NCBI RefSeq assembly: GCF_036689865.1
Contig: NZ_JBAHUQ010000002.1
Location: 267,057-331,056 of the forward strand
DNA: 64,000 nucleotides
Reading direction: 5' to 3'
Source: Magnetococcus sp. PR-3
GTDB lineage: Bacteria > Pseudomonadota > Magnetococcia > Magnetococcales > Magnetococcaceae
The translations under genes and the position numbers were made by a program. Within the stretch, counting starts at the first letter, position 1, and the number at the start of each line of letters is the position of its first letter. The notes below the pieces were generated by a model. The model was not told where the DNA came from. It did not search any database and worked only from the letters and a program-made list of their open reading frames with translations. Positions 38,100 through 46,376 of the stretch are shown here, one piece after another.

Positions 38100-39185
38100 A
38101 TGGCCATTGAAGAAAAGCTGGAATCCTTAACCAACCGTCATGCAGAGCTCTCCTCTCATCTGGCCGACCCTGCTACGGTCTCGGACGCTAAAAAGTTTGC
38201 CGCTTACAGTAAAGAGTTTTCGGACCTAGAGCCGGTGGTAGAGGCTTGGCAGAGCCATCAAACCCTAACCGAGCAAATGGCCGATGCCGAACAGATGCTG
38301 GCTGAAGCGGGCGATGATCCTGACATGCGGCAAATGGCCAAAGAGGAACGGGAAACCTTAAAAACTCAACTGGAAGAGAGCCACAAAAACCTGCAACTGA
38401 TGTTGCTGCCTAAAGATCCCAACGACGAGAAGAACGTTGTTTTGGAGATCCGTGCAGGTACGGGTGGTGATGAAGCGGCACTGTTTGTCTCTGACCTATT
38501 CCGTATGTATGGTCGTTTTGCTGAATCTAAAGGGTGGCGCATAGAGATCCTCTCCAGCAGCCCAACGGATCTGGGTGGCTATAAAGAACTCATTGCCATG
38601 GTCCATGGCAAAGGGGCCTATATGGGCCTGAAGTATGAGTCTGGTGTGCACCGGGTACAGCGTATTCCTGTCACAGAAACAGGTGGCCGCATCCACACCT
38701 CTGCGGTGACCGTGGCCATTTTGGCAGAAGCGGATGATGTGGAGCTTAATCTCCAAGATAAAGATTTACGCTTTGATGTGTACCGCTCTTCAGGCCCCGG
38801 TGGCCAGAGTGTAAACACCACCGATTCAGCGGTACGGATTACCCACCTACCCACCGGTTTAATCGTCACCTGTCAGGATGAAAAGTCTCAGCATAAGAAC
38901 AAAGCCAAAGCGATGAAGGTTCTACAGGCACGTCTGCTGGATGCTGAAAAACAGGCGGCAGCCTCTGAACGGGCCGAAGCCCGCAAAGGTCAGGTGGGTA
39001 GTGGCGACCGATCCGAGCGTATTCGCACCTATAACTTCCCCCAAAGCCGGGTGACCGATCACCGTATTAATCTGACCTTGCATAAGCTCGATCAGGTTAT
39101 GCAGGGTGCCTTGGCTGAAGTGGTGGATGCCTTGGCTACACATGATCAAGCTGAAATGCTAGCCCAGTTAGGGAACCCCCATTAA
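38100..39185 (+). CDS. prfA: Peptide chain release factor 1
   Basis: RF1 ends translation at UAA and UAG. The 361-residue product has the GGQ motif at 234-236 ([16 protein letters not shown]), whose Gln is normally methylated by PrmC, and the stop-codon motif PVT (190-192, the PxT of RF1) rather than the SPF of RF2. hemA-prfA is a conserved pair. The usual third gene prmC does not follow; the next gene is convergent ssb. Confidence 0.98.
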   Translation: MAIEEKLESLTNRHAELSSHLADPATVSDAKKFAAYSKEFSDLEPVVEAWQSHQTLTEQMADAEQMLAEAGDDPDMRQMAKEERETLKTQLEESHKNLQLMLLPKDPNDEKNVVLEIRAGTGGDEAALFVSDLFRMYGRFAESKGWRIEILSSSPTDLGGYKELIAMVHGKGAYMGLKYESGVHRVQRIPVTETGGRIHTSAVTVAILAEADDVELNLQDKDLRFDVYRSSGPGGQSVNTTDSAVRITHLPTGLIVTCQDEKSQHKNKAKAMKVLQARLLDAEKQAAASERAEARKGQVGSGDRSERIRTYNFPQSRVTDHRINLTLHKLDQVMQGALAEVVDALATHDQAEMLAQLGNPH

Positions 39186-39230
39186 TTCATGAGGCGAGCC
39201 ACACTGCGTTTATAAAGTCTGACGTAACAG

Positions 39231-39266
39231 AAAGGGGGCACAGCCATGGCTGTGCCCCCTTTTTTT
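39231..39266. terminator. Bidirectional intrinsic terminator between prfA and ssb
   Basis: Palindromic stem GGGGGCACAGCCA/TGGCTGTGCCCCC flanked by AAA and seven T on the plus strand. It is about 45 bp after the prfA stop and 25 bp after the ssb stop on the other strand. Confidence 0.88.
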
Positions 39267-39290
39267 AAGATCTACTTGGAGTCATGGGCC

Positions 39291-39845
39291 CTAGAAGGGG
39301 ATATCATCATCAAAGTCAGGTCCCTCATTAAAGGTATCTGCCGGAGAAGCAGGCTGCTTACCCCCTTGGGGTGCGCCGCCACCTTGGGGTGCACCGCCCC
39401 CTTGGCCGCCCTGACCACCACCTTGAGGTGCACCACTCCCATAACCACCACCTTGAGGTGCGCCCCCCCCATAACCACCACCGCCGCCACCGCCGCCACC
39501 GGGACGATCCAAAATGATCATCTGGCTATTAAAGCCACTAACCACGGTTTCGGTTGTGTAGCGATCCTGCCCGCTCTGGTCTTGCCATTTACGGGTCTGC
39601 AGCTGGCCTTCAATATAGACTTTACTGCCTTTACGTAAGTACTGTTGGACAATTTCAGCAGGCTTGCCAAAAACTACCACACGGTGCCATTCGGTACGTT
39701 CCTGGCGTTGACCCTGCTGATCATTCCACGACTCACTGGTCGCAATATTTAAATTGGCAACCGCCTTACCCGCTTGGGTATAGCGAATCTCCGGGTCCCC
39801 ACCCAGATTTCCGATCAGTTGTACTTTGTTGAGGGAAAAGGCCAT
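39291..39845 (-). CDS. ssb: Single-stranded DNA-binding protein
   Basis: SSB coats single-stranded DNA in replication, repair and recombination. The 184-residue product has the OB-fold (1-112; [47 protein letters not shown]), a flexible linker with nine consecutive Gly and repeated GGAPQGG units, and the protein-interaction tip [14 protein letters not shown] 6 nt before the ATG is a strong ribosome binding site. The repetitive GC-rich linker DNA could be slippage-prone. Confidence 0.98.
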   Translation of the reverse strand: MAFSLNKVQLIGNLGGDPEIRYTQAGKAVANLNIATSESWNDQQGQRQERTEWHRVVVFGKPAEIVQQYLRKGSKVYIEGQLQTRKWQDQSGQDRYTTETVVSGFNSQMIILDRPGGGGGGGGGYGGGAPQGGGYGSGAPQGGGQGGQGGGAPQGGGAPQGGKQPASPADTFNEGPDFDDDIPF

Positions 39846-39932
39846 TCAATCCTCCTGGCAAACACCCCTAAATGGGGGGAAATCGTTTTAATTGTTGATC
39901 AGCACCTGACAAAGCGCCACAAGCATGGTATC

Positions 39933-39955
39933 CCATGAAAACCTTCTTTTCATGG
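39933..39955. promoter_or_regulatory. Perfect inverted repeat in the ssb/TRAP-gene divergent region
   Basis: CCATGAAAA and TTTTCATGG (9 bp) are separated by CCTTC. It lies 88 bp upstream of ssb and 23 bp upstream of the plus-strand gene at 39978. There is no T-tract after it. An operator or a 5' hairpin is possible. Confidence 0.4.
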
Positions 39956-39977
39956 AACATTACCCGGTCGACGCCCC

Positions 39978-41009
39978 ATGCACCATACCATGTTTCAAAT
40001 TTTTTGCACCTTCTTGCCGCTGTTAGCAGCCATTGCGACCGCTTTGGCCCCTACAGCCTATGCCCAAGCCCCTGTGCAGATCATGCGCATTGGCACCACC
40101 CAGGGTATGGACATGACCTATGTCCGTAACTTAAGACAGATGGCACAGGATATCGAACAGGGTACGGCTGGTCAGATCAAGGTAGAGATTCTTCATAATG
40201 GTCAGCAGGGTAACGAGATCACGATGGTGAAATCGCTCATTGAGAATAAGATGGAGGCCGCCTTTATCTCAGCCTCTACCCTGTCTCAAACCTTACCAGC
40301 CTACCAGCTACTCCTGACACCAAGGTTGTTTGTCACACCCAATCAATTGGTGCAGTTTGTTCAAAGCCGTTATGACCTGAAGCTCCGCAGACGCGCCATC
40401 CGTAAACGTATTCAGGTTTTGGGCTACGGTGGTACGGGCTTTTATGGCATTACCAGCTTTAAAGAGGGATCGTGGGAAGAGATGGCTGGTGCCACCATCC
40501 GGTCACCCTCGGTGATTACCCATCAAAAAGGTCTGGAACAGATGGGGTTGGCCCCCAACTATGTACCGGCTGAGTCGGTACCCGGTGCCATTAATGATGG
40601 CTGGCTACAGGGTATTTCCAGTACGCCTGAGCTGCTTAATCGCACCCGCTTGACCCAACAGGCCAAACGTTTTTTCCCAACCCACCATCTCTATGGTTGG
40701 ATGGCCTTTACCGTCAGCAACCGTTGGTATGCCAATCTACCCAAGGAGCTACGCCAGAAGGTTAAAGAGATTGTCGCCGCCTCGCTCAGACAGAGCTTTT
40801 CGGAATCTTTACGTTTGGAACAGAAAATTCTTGGGGACTGGAGTGCCGGCCGCGGTCCACAACCCACAGAGGTGGCTGAAAGAGCCATCGCTGAACAGAT
40901 CAAACCATGGGTTGGTCAAAAACTGCAGGCACTGGAAAAACGGATGGGGCTACATGGTCAGTTATGGCAGATGTGGATCCAAAATAATGGCCTAATGACC
41001 ACCCCATAA
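39978..41009 (+). CDS. TRAP-type transporter periplasmic substrate-binding protein (DctP family), orphan
   Basis: The 343-residue product has a signal peptide (hydrophobic to about residue 27, APTAYAQAP) and the DctP-type fold: IMRIGTTQGMDMTYVRNLRQMA, AFISASTLSQTLPAYQLLLTPRLF, IQVLGYGGTGFYGITSF, TIRSPSVITHQKGLEQMGL and a C-terminal helical part. It contains the conserved Arg of the substrate pocket region (GATIRSPS). No TRAP permease (DctQM) lies next to it. It may work with a permease elsewhere or have another binding role. Substrate cannot be told from sequence. An ATG four codons downstream is an alternative start. Confidence 0.8.
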   Translation: MHHTMFQIFCTFLPLLAAIATALAPTAYAQAPVQIMRIGTTQGMDMTYVRNLRQMAQDIEQGTAGQIKVEILHNGQQGNEITMVKSLIENKMEAAFISASTLSQTLPAYQLLLTPRLFVTPNQLVQFVQSRYDLKLRRRAIRKRIQVLGYGGTGFYGITSFKEGSWEEMAGATIRSPSVITHQKGLEQMGLAPNYVPAESVPGAINDGWLQGISSTPELLNRTRLTQQAKRFFPTHHLYGWMAFTVSNRWYANLPKELRQKVKEIVAASLRQSFSESLRLEQKILGDWSAGRGPQPTEVAERAIAEQIKPWVGQKLQALEKRMGLHGQLWQMWIQNNGLMTTP

Positions 41010-41037
41010 CCCACTTTTTTAAAACGGATGCCGTACC

Positions 41038-41646
41038 ATGGATGCACTGTTCTCACCCACTGCACTACTGGCCATTTTTGGGGCCTACCTACTGGGCGCC
41101 ATCCCCTTTGGACTGGTCATTGCCCGCCTATGGGGTGCCGGGGATATCCGTACGCAAGGTAGTGGTAATATTGGGGCAACCAATGTTCTGCGTACCGCGG
41201 GCAAACTGCCGGGCTTGTTAACCCTTATTCTTGATATTGGCAAAGGGGCCATGGCAACCGCAGTGGGTATTGGGTTGTTCGGATGGGAGAGCCCCATTAC
41301 TGCGGCCATGGCACTGTTATCTTTTATGGGACATCTGTTTCCCATTTATCTGGGTTTTAAGGGGGGCAAAGGGGTTGCAACCGGTTTGGGTGTTTTTTTA
41401 ATGCTAACCCCCATGGTTGGTCTACTGGCGGTCGCCAGTTGGATCATTGCGGCCGTGTTGTTCCGTATCTCCTCGCTTTCCGCTTTACTCGCTTTTGCCT
41501 TGATGCCGGTGTTTCAATACCTCTACGGCACCCAACCTGCGATGGTGGTTGCAGCCATTGTGGTCCCAACCGTGTTTTGGAAGCATCGCCAGAACATTCA
41601 ACGGATTTTGGCTGGTACCGAACCACGCATTGGTAAAAAGGGCTGA
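41038..41646 (+). CDS. plsY: Acyl-phosphate:glycerol-3-phosphate acyltransferase
   Basis: PlsY is a five-helix membrane enzyme that makes lysophosphatidic acid from acyl phosphate and glycerol-3-phosphate. The 202-residue product has the three conserved motifs: GSGNIGATNVLRTAG, GHLFPIYLGFKGGKGVATG and a C-terminal KHRQNIQRI. It is followed 4 bp later by dprA, so the two are likely co-transcribed, and it begins 28 bp after the TRAP-binding-protein gene. Confidence 0.97.
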   Translation: MDALFSPTALLAIFGAYLLGAIPFGLVIARLWGAGDIRTQGSGNIGATNVLRTAGKLPGLLTLILDIGKGAMATAVGIGLFGWESPITAAMALLSFMGHLFPIYLGFKGGKGVATGLGVFLMLTPMVGLLAVASWIIAAVLFRISSLSALLAFALMPVFQYLYGTQPAMVVAAIVVPTVFWKHRQNIQRILAGTEPRIGKKG

Positions 41647-41650
41647 TCGG

Positions 41651-42748
41651 ATGGCCCATGAGGACCTTCTGGCATGGCTACAACTGGAGCTTACCCCAGG
41701 GCTTGGGCCTATCACCCTTAGGCACCTTAAACAGCAGTATGGTACACCTCAGGCGATTCTAACCGCCCTACCGGATGTAAAACCCCAGATCACATTGGCT
41801 GATCGCGCCTGGGTTGCAGATCTTATTCAACAGAACCAAGCCATGGGGGCCCAAGCCATTCATTGGGCACAAGAGATCTACCCCCAACAATTGTTGGAAA
41901 TTGCAGACCCTCCACCTGTGCTGTTTGTACAGGGTCAGTTGGCACTGCTCAATCAAGAACCACTCATTGCCATGGTGGGTACGCGACGCTGTAGCCGGGA
42001 TGGTGAACGGTTTGCCCACAAGCTGGGGCATGATCTGGGACAGATGCGATTAACCACCATCAGTGGTCTGGCCCTGGGTATTGATAGTGCCGCCCACCGA
42101 GGCTCCCTGGAAGGGGAGGGTTCTACCGTGGCTGTTTTGGGGTGTGGTTTGGATGTGGACTATCCAAAACCTAATCGAGATCTTAAAAAACAGATTGTTC
42201 AAAATGGATGCTTGGTCACCGAATATCCCCCAGGCACACAACCCCATGCCAAGCGGTTTCCCCGTCGTAACCGTATCATCAGTGGTTTAAGTCGTGGTGT
42301 GGTGGTGGTGGAAGGGGGCTTAAAGTCCGGGTCCTTGATTACAGCCCGCTTGGCTTTAGAACAGAACCGTGAGGTGTTGGCCGTTCCAGGTGCCATCCAT
42401 GATCCCCGTAGTCGTGGTGTGCATCAGCTCTTAAAAGATGGCGCACAACTGATCGAAAATGCGGCTGATGTGGTGGAAGCACTGGCTTGGGGGGGGACCA
42501 TTCCCGATCAGGCCAGGAGCACCCAATCACAGGATCTTTCCCTCTATGCCGATGTGATGCAAAACACCCCTGGGGCCACACCTGTGATAGAGGCTTTGGT
42601 GGATGGACCATTAACGGTGGATGGACTTTTGCGTCTTTGTCATTTGACACCCGCAGAGCTTTCCAGCACATTACTTCAGCTTGAACTATGCAACATTGTT
42701 CGTCGTGAACCAGGAGGAATGCTGGCTCTAGAGCCGCAACATTCCTAG
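41651..42748 (+). CDS. dprA: DNA-processing protein DprA (Smf)
   Basis: DprA binds incoming single-stranded DNA in transformation and loads RecA. I chose the ATG at 41651 (365 residues), just after the plsY stop; the frame is open inside plsY but that part is not DprA-like. The N-terminal helical part (LLAWLQLELTPGLGPITLRHL) precedes the Rossmann domain (MVGTRRCSRDGERFA, SGLALGIDSAAHRGSLEG, GCGLDVDYPKPNRDL, FPRRNRIISGLSRGVVVVEG) and a C-terminal winged-helix (DML1) domain (about 300-360). It suggests, but does not prove, natural competence, since dprA is widespread. Confidence 0.96.
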   Translation: MAHEDLLAWLQLELTPGLGPITLRHLKQQYGTPQAILTALPDVKPQITLADRAWVADLIQQNQAMGAQAIHWAQEIYPQQLLEIADPPPVLFVQGQLALLNQEPLIAMVGTRRCSRDGERFAHKLGHDLGQMRLTTISGLALGIDSAAHRGSLEGEGSTVAVLGCGLDVDYPKPNRDLKKQIVQNGCLVTEYPPGTQPHAKRFPRRNRIISGLSRGVVVVEGGLKSGSLITARLALEQNREVLAVPGAIHDPRSRGVHQLLKDGAQLIENAADVVEALAWGGTIPDQARSTQSQDLSLYADVMQNTPGATPVIEALVDGPLTVDGLLRLCHLTPAELSSTLLQLELCNIVRREPGGMLALEPQHS

Positions 42749-42843
42749 GTATATCATGACTTTACAGGGTGGCATGCTGTGGCCTTTTTGCTACTTCAAC
42801 CCCCTGATTCTTCAACTTAACTATGAAATGGAGTGGTGGAAAC

Positions 42844-45192
42844 ATGACGGCAGTAGTCATCGTGGAATCACCCGCCAAGGCGAAAACCATCAATAAATTT
42901 TTAGGTCGTGGCTACAAAGTAGTCGCTACCTATGGTCATATCCGTGATCTGCCCAGCAAAAATGGCTCGGTGGATACGGAAAATGGTTTCGCCATGAAGT
43001 ATACCGTGCCAAAAGATTCTGCCAAACGGGTGGATGAACTGGCCAAGGCGGTCAAAGGGGCTGATCAAGTTTATCTGGCGACTGACCCTGACCGTGAAGG
43101 GGAAGCAATCTCCTGGCATGTTCATGAGATTTTAGAAAAGAAAAAGCTGCTCAAAGAGGTCTTGGTTAAGCGGGTGGTGTTCCATGAGATCACCAAAACC
43201 GCCATTCAAGACGCTGTTGCCCATGCCCGTGATGTTGATATGGATATGGTCAATGCCCAGCAAGCACGCCGGGCGCTGGACTATCTGGTGGGCTTTAACC
43301 TGAGCCCACTTCTGTGGCGTAAAATCCGCCGAGGGCTCTCAGCAGGTCGTGTGCAGTCGGTTGCCCTACGTCTGGTTTGTGAGCGGGAAGCGGAGATCCA
43401 GGCTTTTGAACCCCGTGAGTACTGGAGCATTACCGCACAAGCCGCTAAAACAGCAGATGAGAAACCACGCCCCTTTGAAGCCCGCTTGGCGATAGCCGAG
43501 GGTAAAAAGTTAACCAAATTTTCCATTGCCAATGAAGATCAGGCAAAAGGGTTGGTTAAATCTGTGGAGAACCGCCCTCTGTTTGTCTCCGAAGTGGAGA
43601 AAAAGCAGAGCAAGCGTAACCCCTCCCCGCCCTTTATCACCTCGACACTTCAGCAGGAAGCCTCCCGAAAACTGGGCTTCTCTGCCAAAAAGACCATGAC
43701 CGTCGCCCAGCGCCTTTATGAAGGTATGGAGGTCCCCACCGCGGAGGGGGGTAAAGAGTCGGTTGGTCTGATCACCTATATGCGTACTGACTCGGTCAAT
43801 TTGGCCAATGAGGCCATTGACTCAATCCGTAACCAGATTGAGATCCGCTACGGCAAAGAGTACCTGCCCAAATCGGCCCGTAAGTTTAAATCTTCGGCCA
43901 AAAATGCGCAGGAAGCTCACGAAGCTATCCGTCCTACTGATGTTATTCGTACGCCGGAGATGTTGCGTCAGATCTTGGAAAAAGATCAATTCCGCCTCTA
44001 TGAGTTGATCTGGAAACGTACGGTTGCCTGTCAAATGGCACCTGCTAAAATTGATAAGGTGGCGGCCAATCTCTCTGTGGATAGCCAGGATTCGGCTGCC
44101 CCCTTCCGTTTCCGTGCCACAGGCTCCTCTGTAGCTTTCCCAGGCTTTATGAAAGCCTACATGGAAGGCAAGGATGAGGTATCGGCTCAGGATCGTGATG
44201 ATGACGATAATGAGAGCATGCTACCGCCCCTGGAGGTTGGTCAGCAGTTGGACCAAAAAGCACTGGATGCCCGTCAGCACTTCACAGAGCCTCCCCCACG
44301 CTATACGGAAGCGACCTTGGTTAAGGTGCTGGAAAGTTACGGTATTGGCCGTCCTTCCACCTACGCCCCAACCATGTCTACTTTACAGGACAGGGGTTAT
44401 GTAAAGCTGGAGAGCCGTAAGTTCTTCCCTGAAGATGTGGGGATGGTGGTTAACAGCTACCTGACCAATCATTTTTCCAAGTACGTAGACTATAACTTTA
44501 CAGCCAACCTGGAAGATGAGCTTGATGCGGTCTCCCGCGGGGAAAAGACCTGGATCCCCCTAATGGAGGATTTTTGGCAACCCTTCATTGAACAGATCAA
44601 GGTTAAAGATGAGACCACCTCCAAAGAGGAGGTAACCACCGAACAGACCGATGAGAAGTGCCCCAAATGTGGTGAACTGCTCTCCATCAAACTGGGTCGG
44701 TACGGTAAATTTAAGGCCTGTACGGGGTATCCTGAGTGCAAACATACCGAACCCCTCAATAAGGAAGATGAACCCGAGCGGGCCGAACCAGAGATGACCG
44801 ATATTCCCTGTGATAAGTGTGGTAAACCCATGCTGATCAAAGAGGGACGCTACGGTAAATACTATGCCTGTTCAGGTTATCCCGATTGTAAGAATAATCA
44901 GCCCCTGAACAAACCACGGGATACCGGCGTGGCGTGCCCCACTTGTGGCAACGGTACGTTCCTGGAGAAGAAATCCCGCCGGGGTAAGATCTTCTACTCC
45001 TGCTCCAACTATCCCAAGTGCAAACATGCTTTATGGGATGAGCCATTGGAGATTCCCTGCCCCAAATGCAAAGCTGCATTTGTGACCAAAAAGGTGACCA
45101 AAACTCGGGGTACGGAACATATTTGTGTGGCAGAAGGGTGTGACCACAAAGAGGTGGTGGAACCACCCATTAAAAAATCCAAGCAATCTTAA
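42844..45192 (+). CDS. topA: DNA topoisomerase I
   Basis: TopA relaxes negative supercoils by transient single-strand breakage. I take the ATG at 42844 (MTAVVIVESPAKAKTI; 782 residues). The Toprim domain (VVIVESPAKAK, TDPDREGEAISWH), the catalytic Tyr region GLITYMRTDSVNLA, and the conserved SAGRVQSVALRL are intact. The C-terminus has four zinc-ribbon units starting at CPKCGELLSI, CDKCGKPMLI, CPTCGNGTFL and CPKCKAAFVT. The dprA-topA order is common in proteobacteria. It ends at a strong terminator. Confidence 0.98.
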   Translation: MTAVVIVESPAKAKTINKFLGRGYKVVATYGHIRDLPSKNGSVDTENGFAMKYTVPKDSAKRVDELAKAVKGADQVYLATDPDREGEAISWHVHEILEKKKLLKEVLVKRVVFHEITKTAIQDAVAHARDVDMDMVNAQQARRALDYLVGFNLSPLLWRKIRRGLSAGRVQSVALRLVCEREAEIQAFEPREYWSITAQAAKTADEKPRPFEARLAIAEGKKLTKFSIANEDQAKGLVKSVENRPLFVSEVEKKQSKRNPSPPFITSTLQQEASRKLGFSAKKTMTVAQRLYEGMEVPTAEGGKESVGLITYMRTDSVNLANEAIDSIRNQIEIRYGKEYLPKSARKFKSSAKNAQEAHEAIRPTDVIRTPEMLRQILEKDQFRLYELIWKRTVACQMAPAKIDKVAANLSVDSQDSAAPFRFRATGSSVAFPGFMKAYMEGKDEVSAQDRDDDDNESMLPPLEVGQQLDQKALDARQHFTEPPPRYTEATLVKVLESYGIGRPSTYAPTMSTLQDRGYVKLESRKFFPEDVGMVVNSYLTNHFSKYVDYNFTANLEDELDAVSRGEKTWIPLMEDFWQPFIEQIKVKDETTSKEEVTTEQTDEKCPKCGELLSIKLGRYGKFKACTGYPECKHTEPLNKEDEPERAEPEMTDIPCDKCGKPMLIKEGRYGKYYACSGYPDCKNNQPLNKPRDTGVACPTCGNGTFLEKKSRRGKIFYSCSNYPKCKHALWDEPLEIPCPKCKAAFVTKKVTKTRGTEHICVAEGCDHKEVVEPPIKKSKQS

Positions 45193-45194
45193 TT

Positions 45195-45229
45195 AAAAAA
45201 GGCCGGTACGAATGTACCGGCCTTTTTTT
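45195..45229 (+). terminator. Intrinsic terminator after topA
   Basis: Perfect stem GGCCGGTAC/GTACCGGCC, loop GAAT, preceded by six A and followed by seven T. It begins 3 bp after the topA stop. Confidence 0.92.
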
Positions 45230-45333
45230 ATACAAAGCCTTTTGCTTTGGTCCCTAAAGTGACACCTGGTGGAACCACGCATACCGATCAGCTATTTAGA
45301 CCAAATCAACCCTTTAATTTAAAGGCGTGTGCC

Positions 45334-45639
45334 ATGATCAGACATATGGTGATGTTTGAGCTGCTGGAGCAGGCAGAAGGAAAAAGCCGTGTTGAAAATG
45401 CACACACTGTTCAGCAGGCACTGGCCTCCATGGCACCTTTGTGTGATGCCCAACGCTTTGAGGTCACGTTAAATGAAAAACGTGATGCCCTATCCAAAGA
45501 GATTGATGTGATGCTACTGGCAGAGTTTGACAGTTGGGAGAAACTGGCCAACTACCATAACCATCCTCAGTTTAAGCAGGTGATTGCCACCGTCAGACCC
45601 CTACGTAAAAACCGTTGGGCTGTGGATAGTGTGGTTTAA
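45334..45639 (+). CDS. Dabb-family (stress-responsive A/B barrel) protein
   Basis: The ATG at 45334 has AAAGGCG 8 nt upstream and gives a 101-residue protein starting MIRHMVMFEL, the usual Dabb N-terminus. The DNA upstream of this ATG is open in frame but not conserved-looking. The small dimeric alpha-beta barrel fold is suggested by the pattern IRHMVMF, EIDVMLLAEFDSWEKLANYHNHPQF and a C-terminal strand (RKNRWAVDSVV). The HxxF region at NHPQFKQV is typical. The function of this family in bacteria is mostly unknown. Confidence 0.8.
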   Translation: MIRHMVMFELLEQAEGKSRVENAHTVQQALASMAPLCDAQRFEVTLNEKRDALSKEIDVMLLAEFDSWEKLANYHNHPQFKQVIATVRPLRKNRWAVDSVV

Positions 45640-45660
45640 GGCTGTCATAAGAGACAGCCT
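45639..45660. terminator. Hairpin between convergent Dabb gene and yjbQ
   Basis: AGGCTGTC and GACAGCCT (8 bp) with loop ATAAGA begin at the stop codon of the Dabb gene. No T-tract follows on either strand, so it may be a weak or factor-assisted terminator or an RNA-stabilising 3' hairpin. Confidence 0.4.
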
Positions 45661-45690
45661 CACTTGTACCGTTGCCTGGAATCTCTCTTT

Positions 45691-46092
45691 TTAACAACCC
45701 GTGACGGTGACGATAACCTGGCGGCTACGGGGTCCATCAAACTCTGTGAAGTAGAGCCCCTGCCACTGGCCTAACAGTAGCCGCCCACCTTCAACAGGTA
45801 CGGTTAAGCTATGGCCCATCATACTGGCTTTAATATGAGCATGACTGTTCCCTTCAGCATGCCGGTAATCCCCTTTTTTGGGTACCTGCTTATCCAGTGC
45901 TACCAACATATCCCGTGTCACATCCGGATCACAGTTTTCATTAACAGTCACACCGGCCGTGGTATGGGGTACAAAGAGATGACACATCCCCTGTTGAATC
46001 TCAGCTTTTTTCACAATGGTTTGTACCCAGCCGGTGATATCAACAAAGGTTTCAGCCTCATCGGTATGGATCGGTAGCTTTTGACGTTTCAT
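45691..46092 (-). CDS. yjbQ: YjbQ / UPF0047 family protein
   Basis: The 133-residue product has the complete family pattern: TDEAETFVDITGWVQ, HLFVPHTTAGVTVNENCDPDV, a conserved NSHAHIKASMMGHS and GRLLLGQWQGLYFTEFDGPR. His and Glu residues in these blocks line a conserved pocket. Members were reported to have weak thiamin-phosphate synthase activity but the physiological role is unclear. It is convergent with the Dabb gene and has 280 bp upstream before ilvA, without clear structure. Confidence 0.9.
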   Translation of the reverse strand: MKRQKLPIHTDEAETFVDITGWVQTIVKKAEIQQGMCHLFVPHTTAGVTVNENCDPDVTRDMLVALDKQVPKKGDYRHAEGNSHAHIKASMMGHSLTVPVEGGRLLLGQWQGLYFTEFDGPRSRQVIVTVTGC

Positions 46093-46376
46093 GGACCTAA
46101 ACCTCTGGCTCTATCATGGTGCTAAAGCACCCCATATTTACTTCATGGGATCTTAGCATTTCTTGTTATAAGTTTGGCAAAAAGATCATACGTTAATATC
46201 AAATAAGCCTTTGATTACCCAAGGCCATGATCATACCCCTACCGCAAAGGGTTCACCCCACCACCAAGCACCGCCAGGGCAGCACGCTGTTGGTCCAAGG
46301 CTGCCACCCACCATTTGGTAGACCAGACACACCCTACAAAAGCCCATGCCTTCATGACCTAAGCTGGATCAACGGT

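Noticed and set aside
42765..42792. Possible terminator after dprA (GGCATGCTGTGGCCTTTTT)
   Set aside because: Although it resembles the terminator at 48824, the stem cannot be extended beyond three pairs, and topA follows closely in the same direction.
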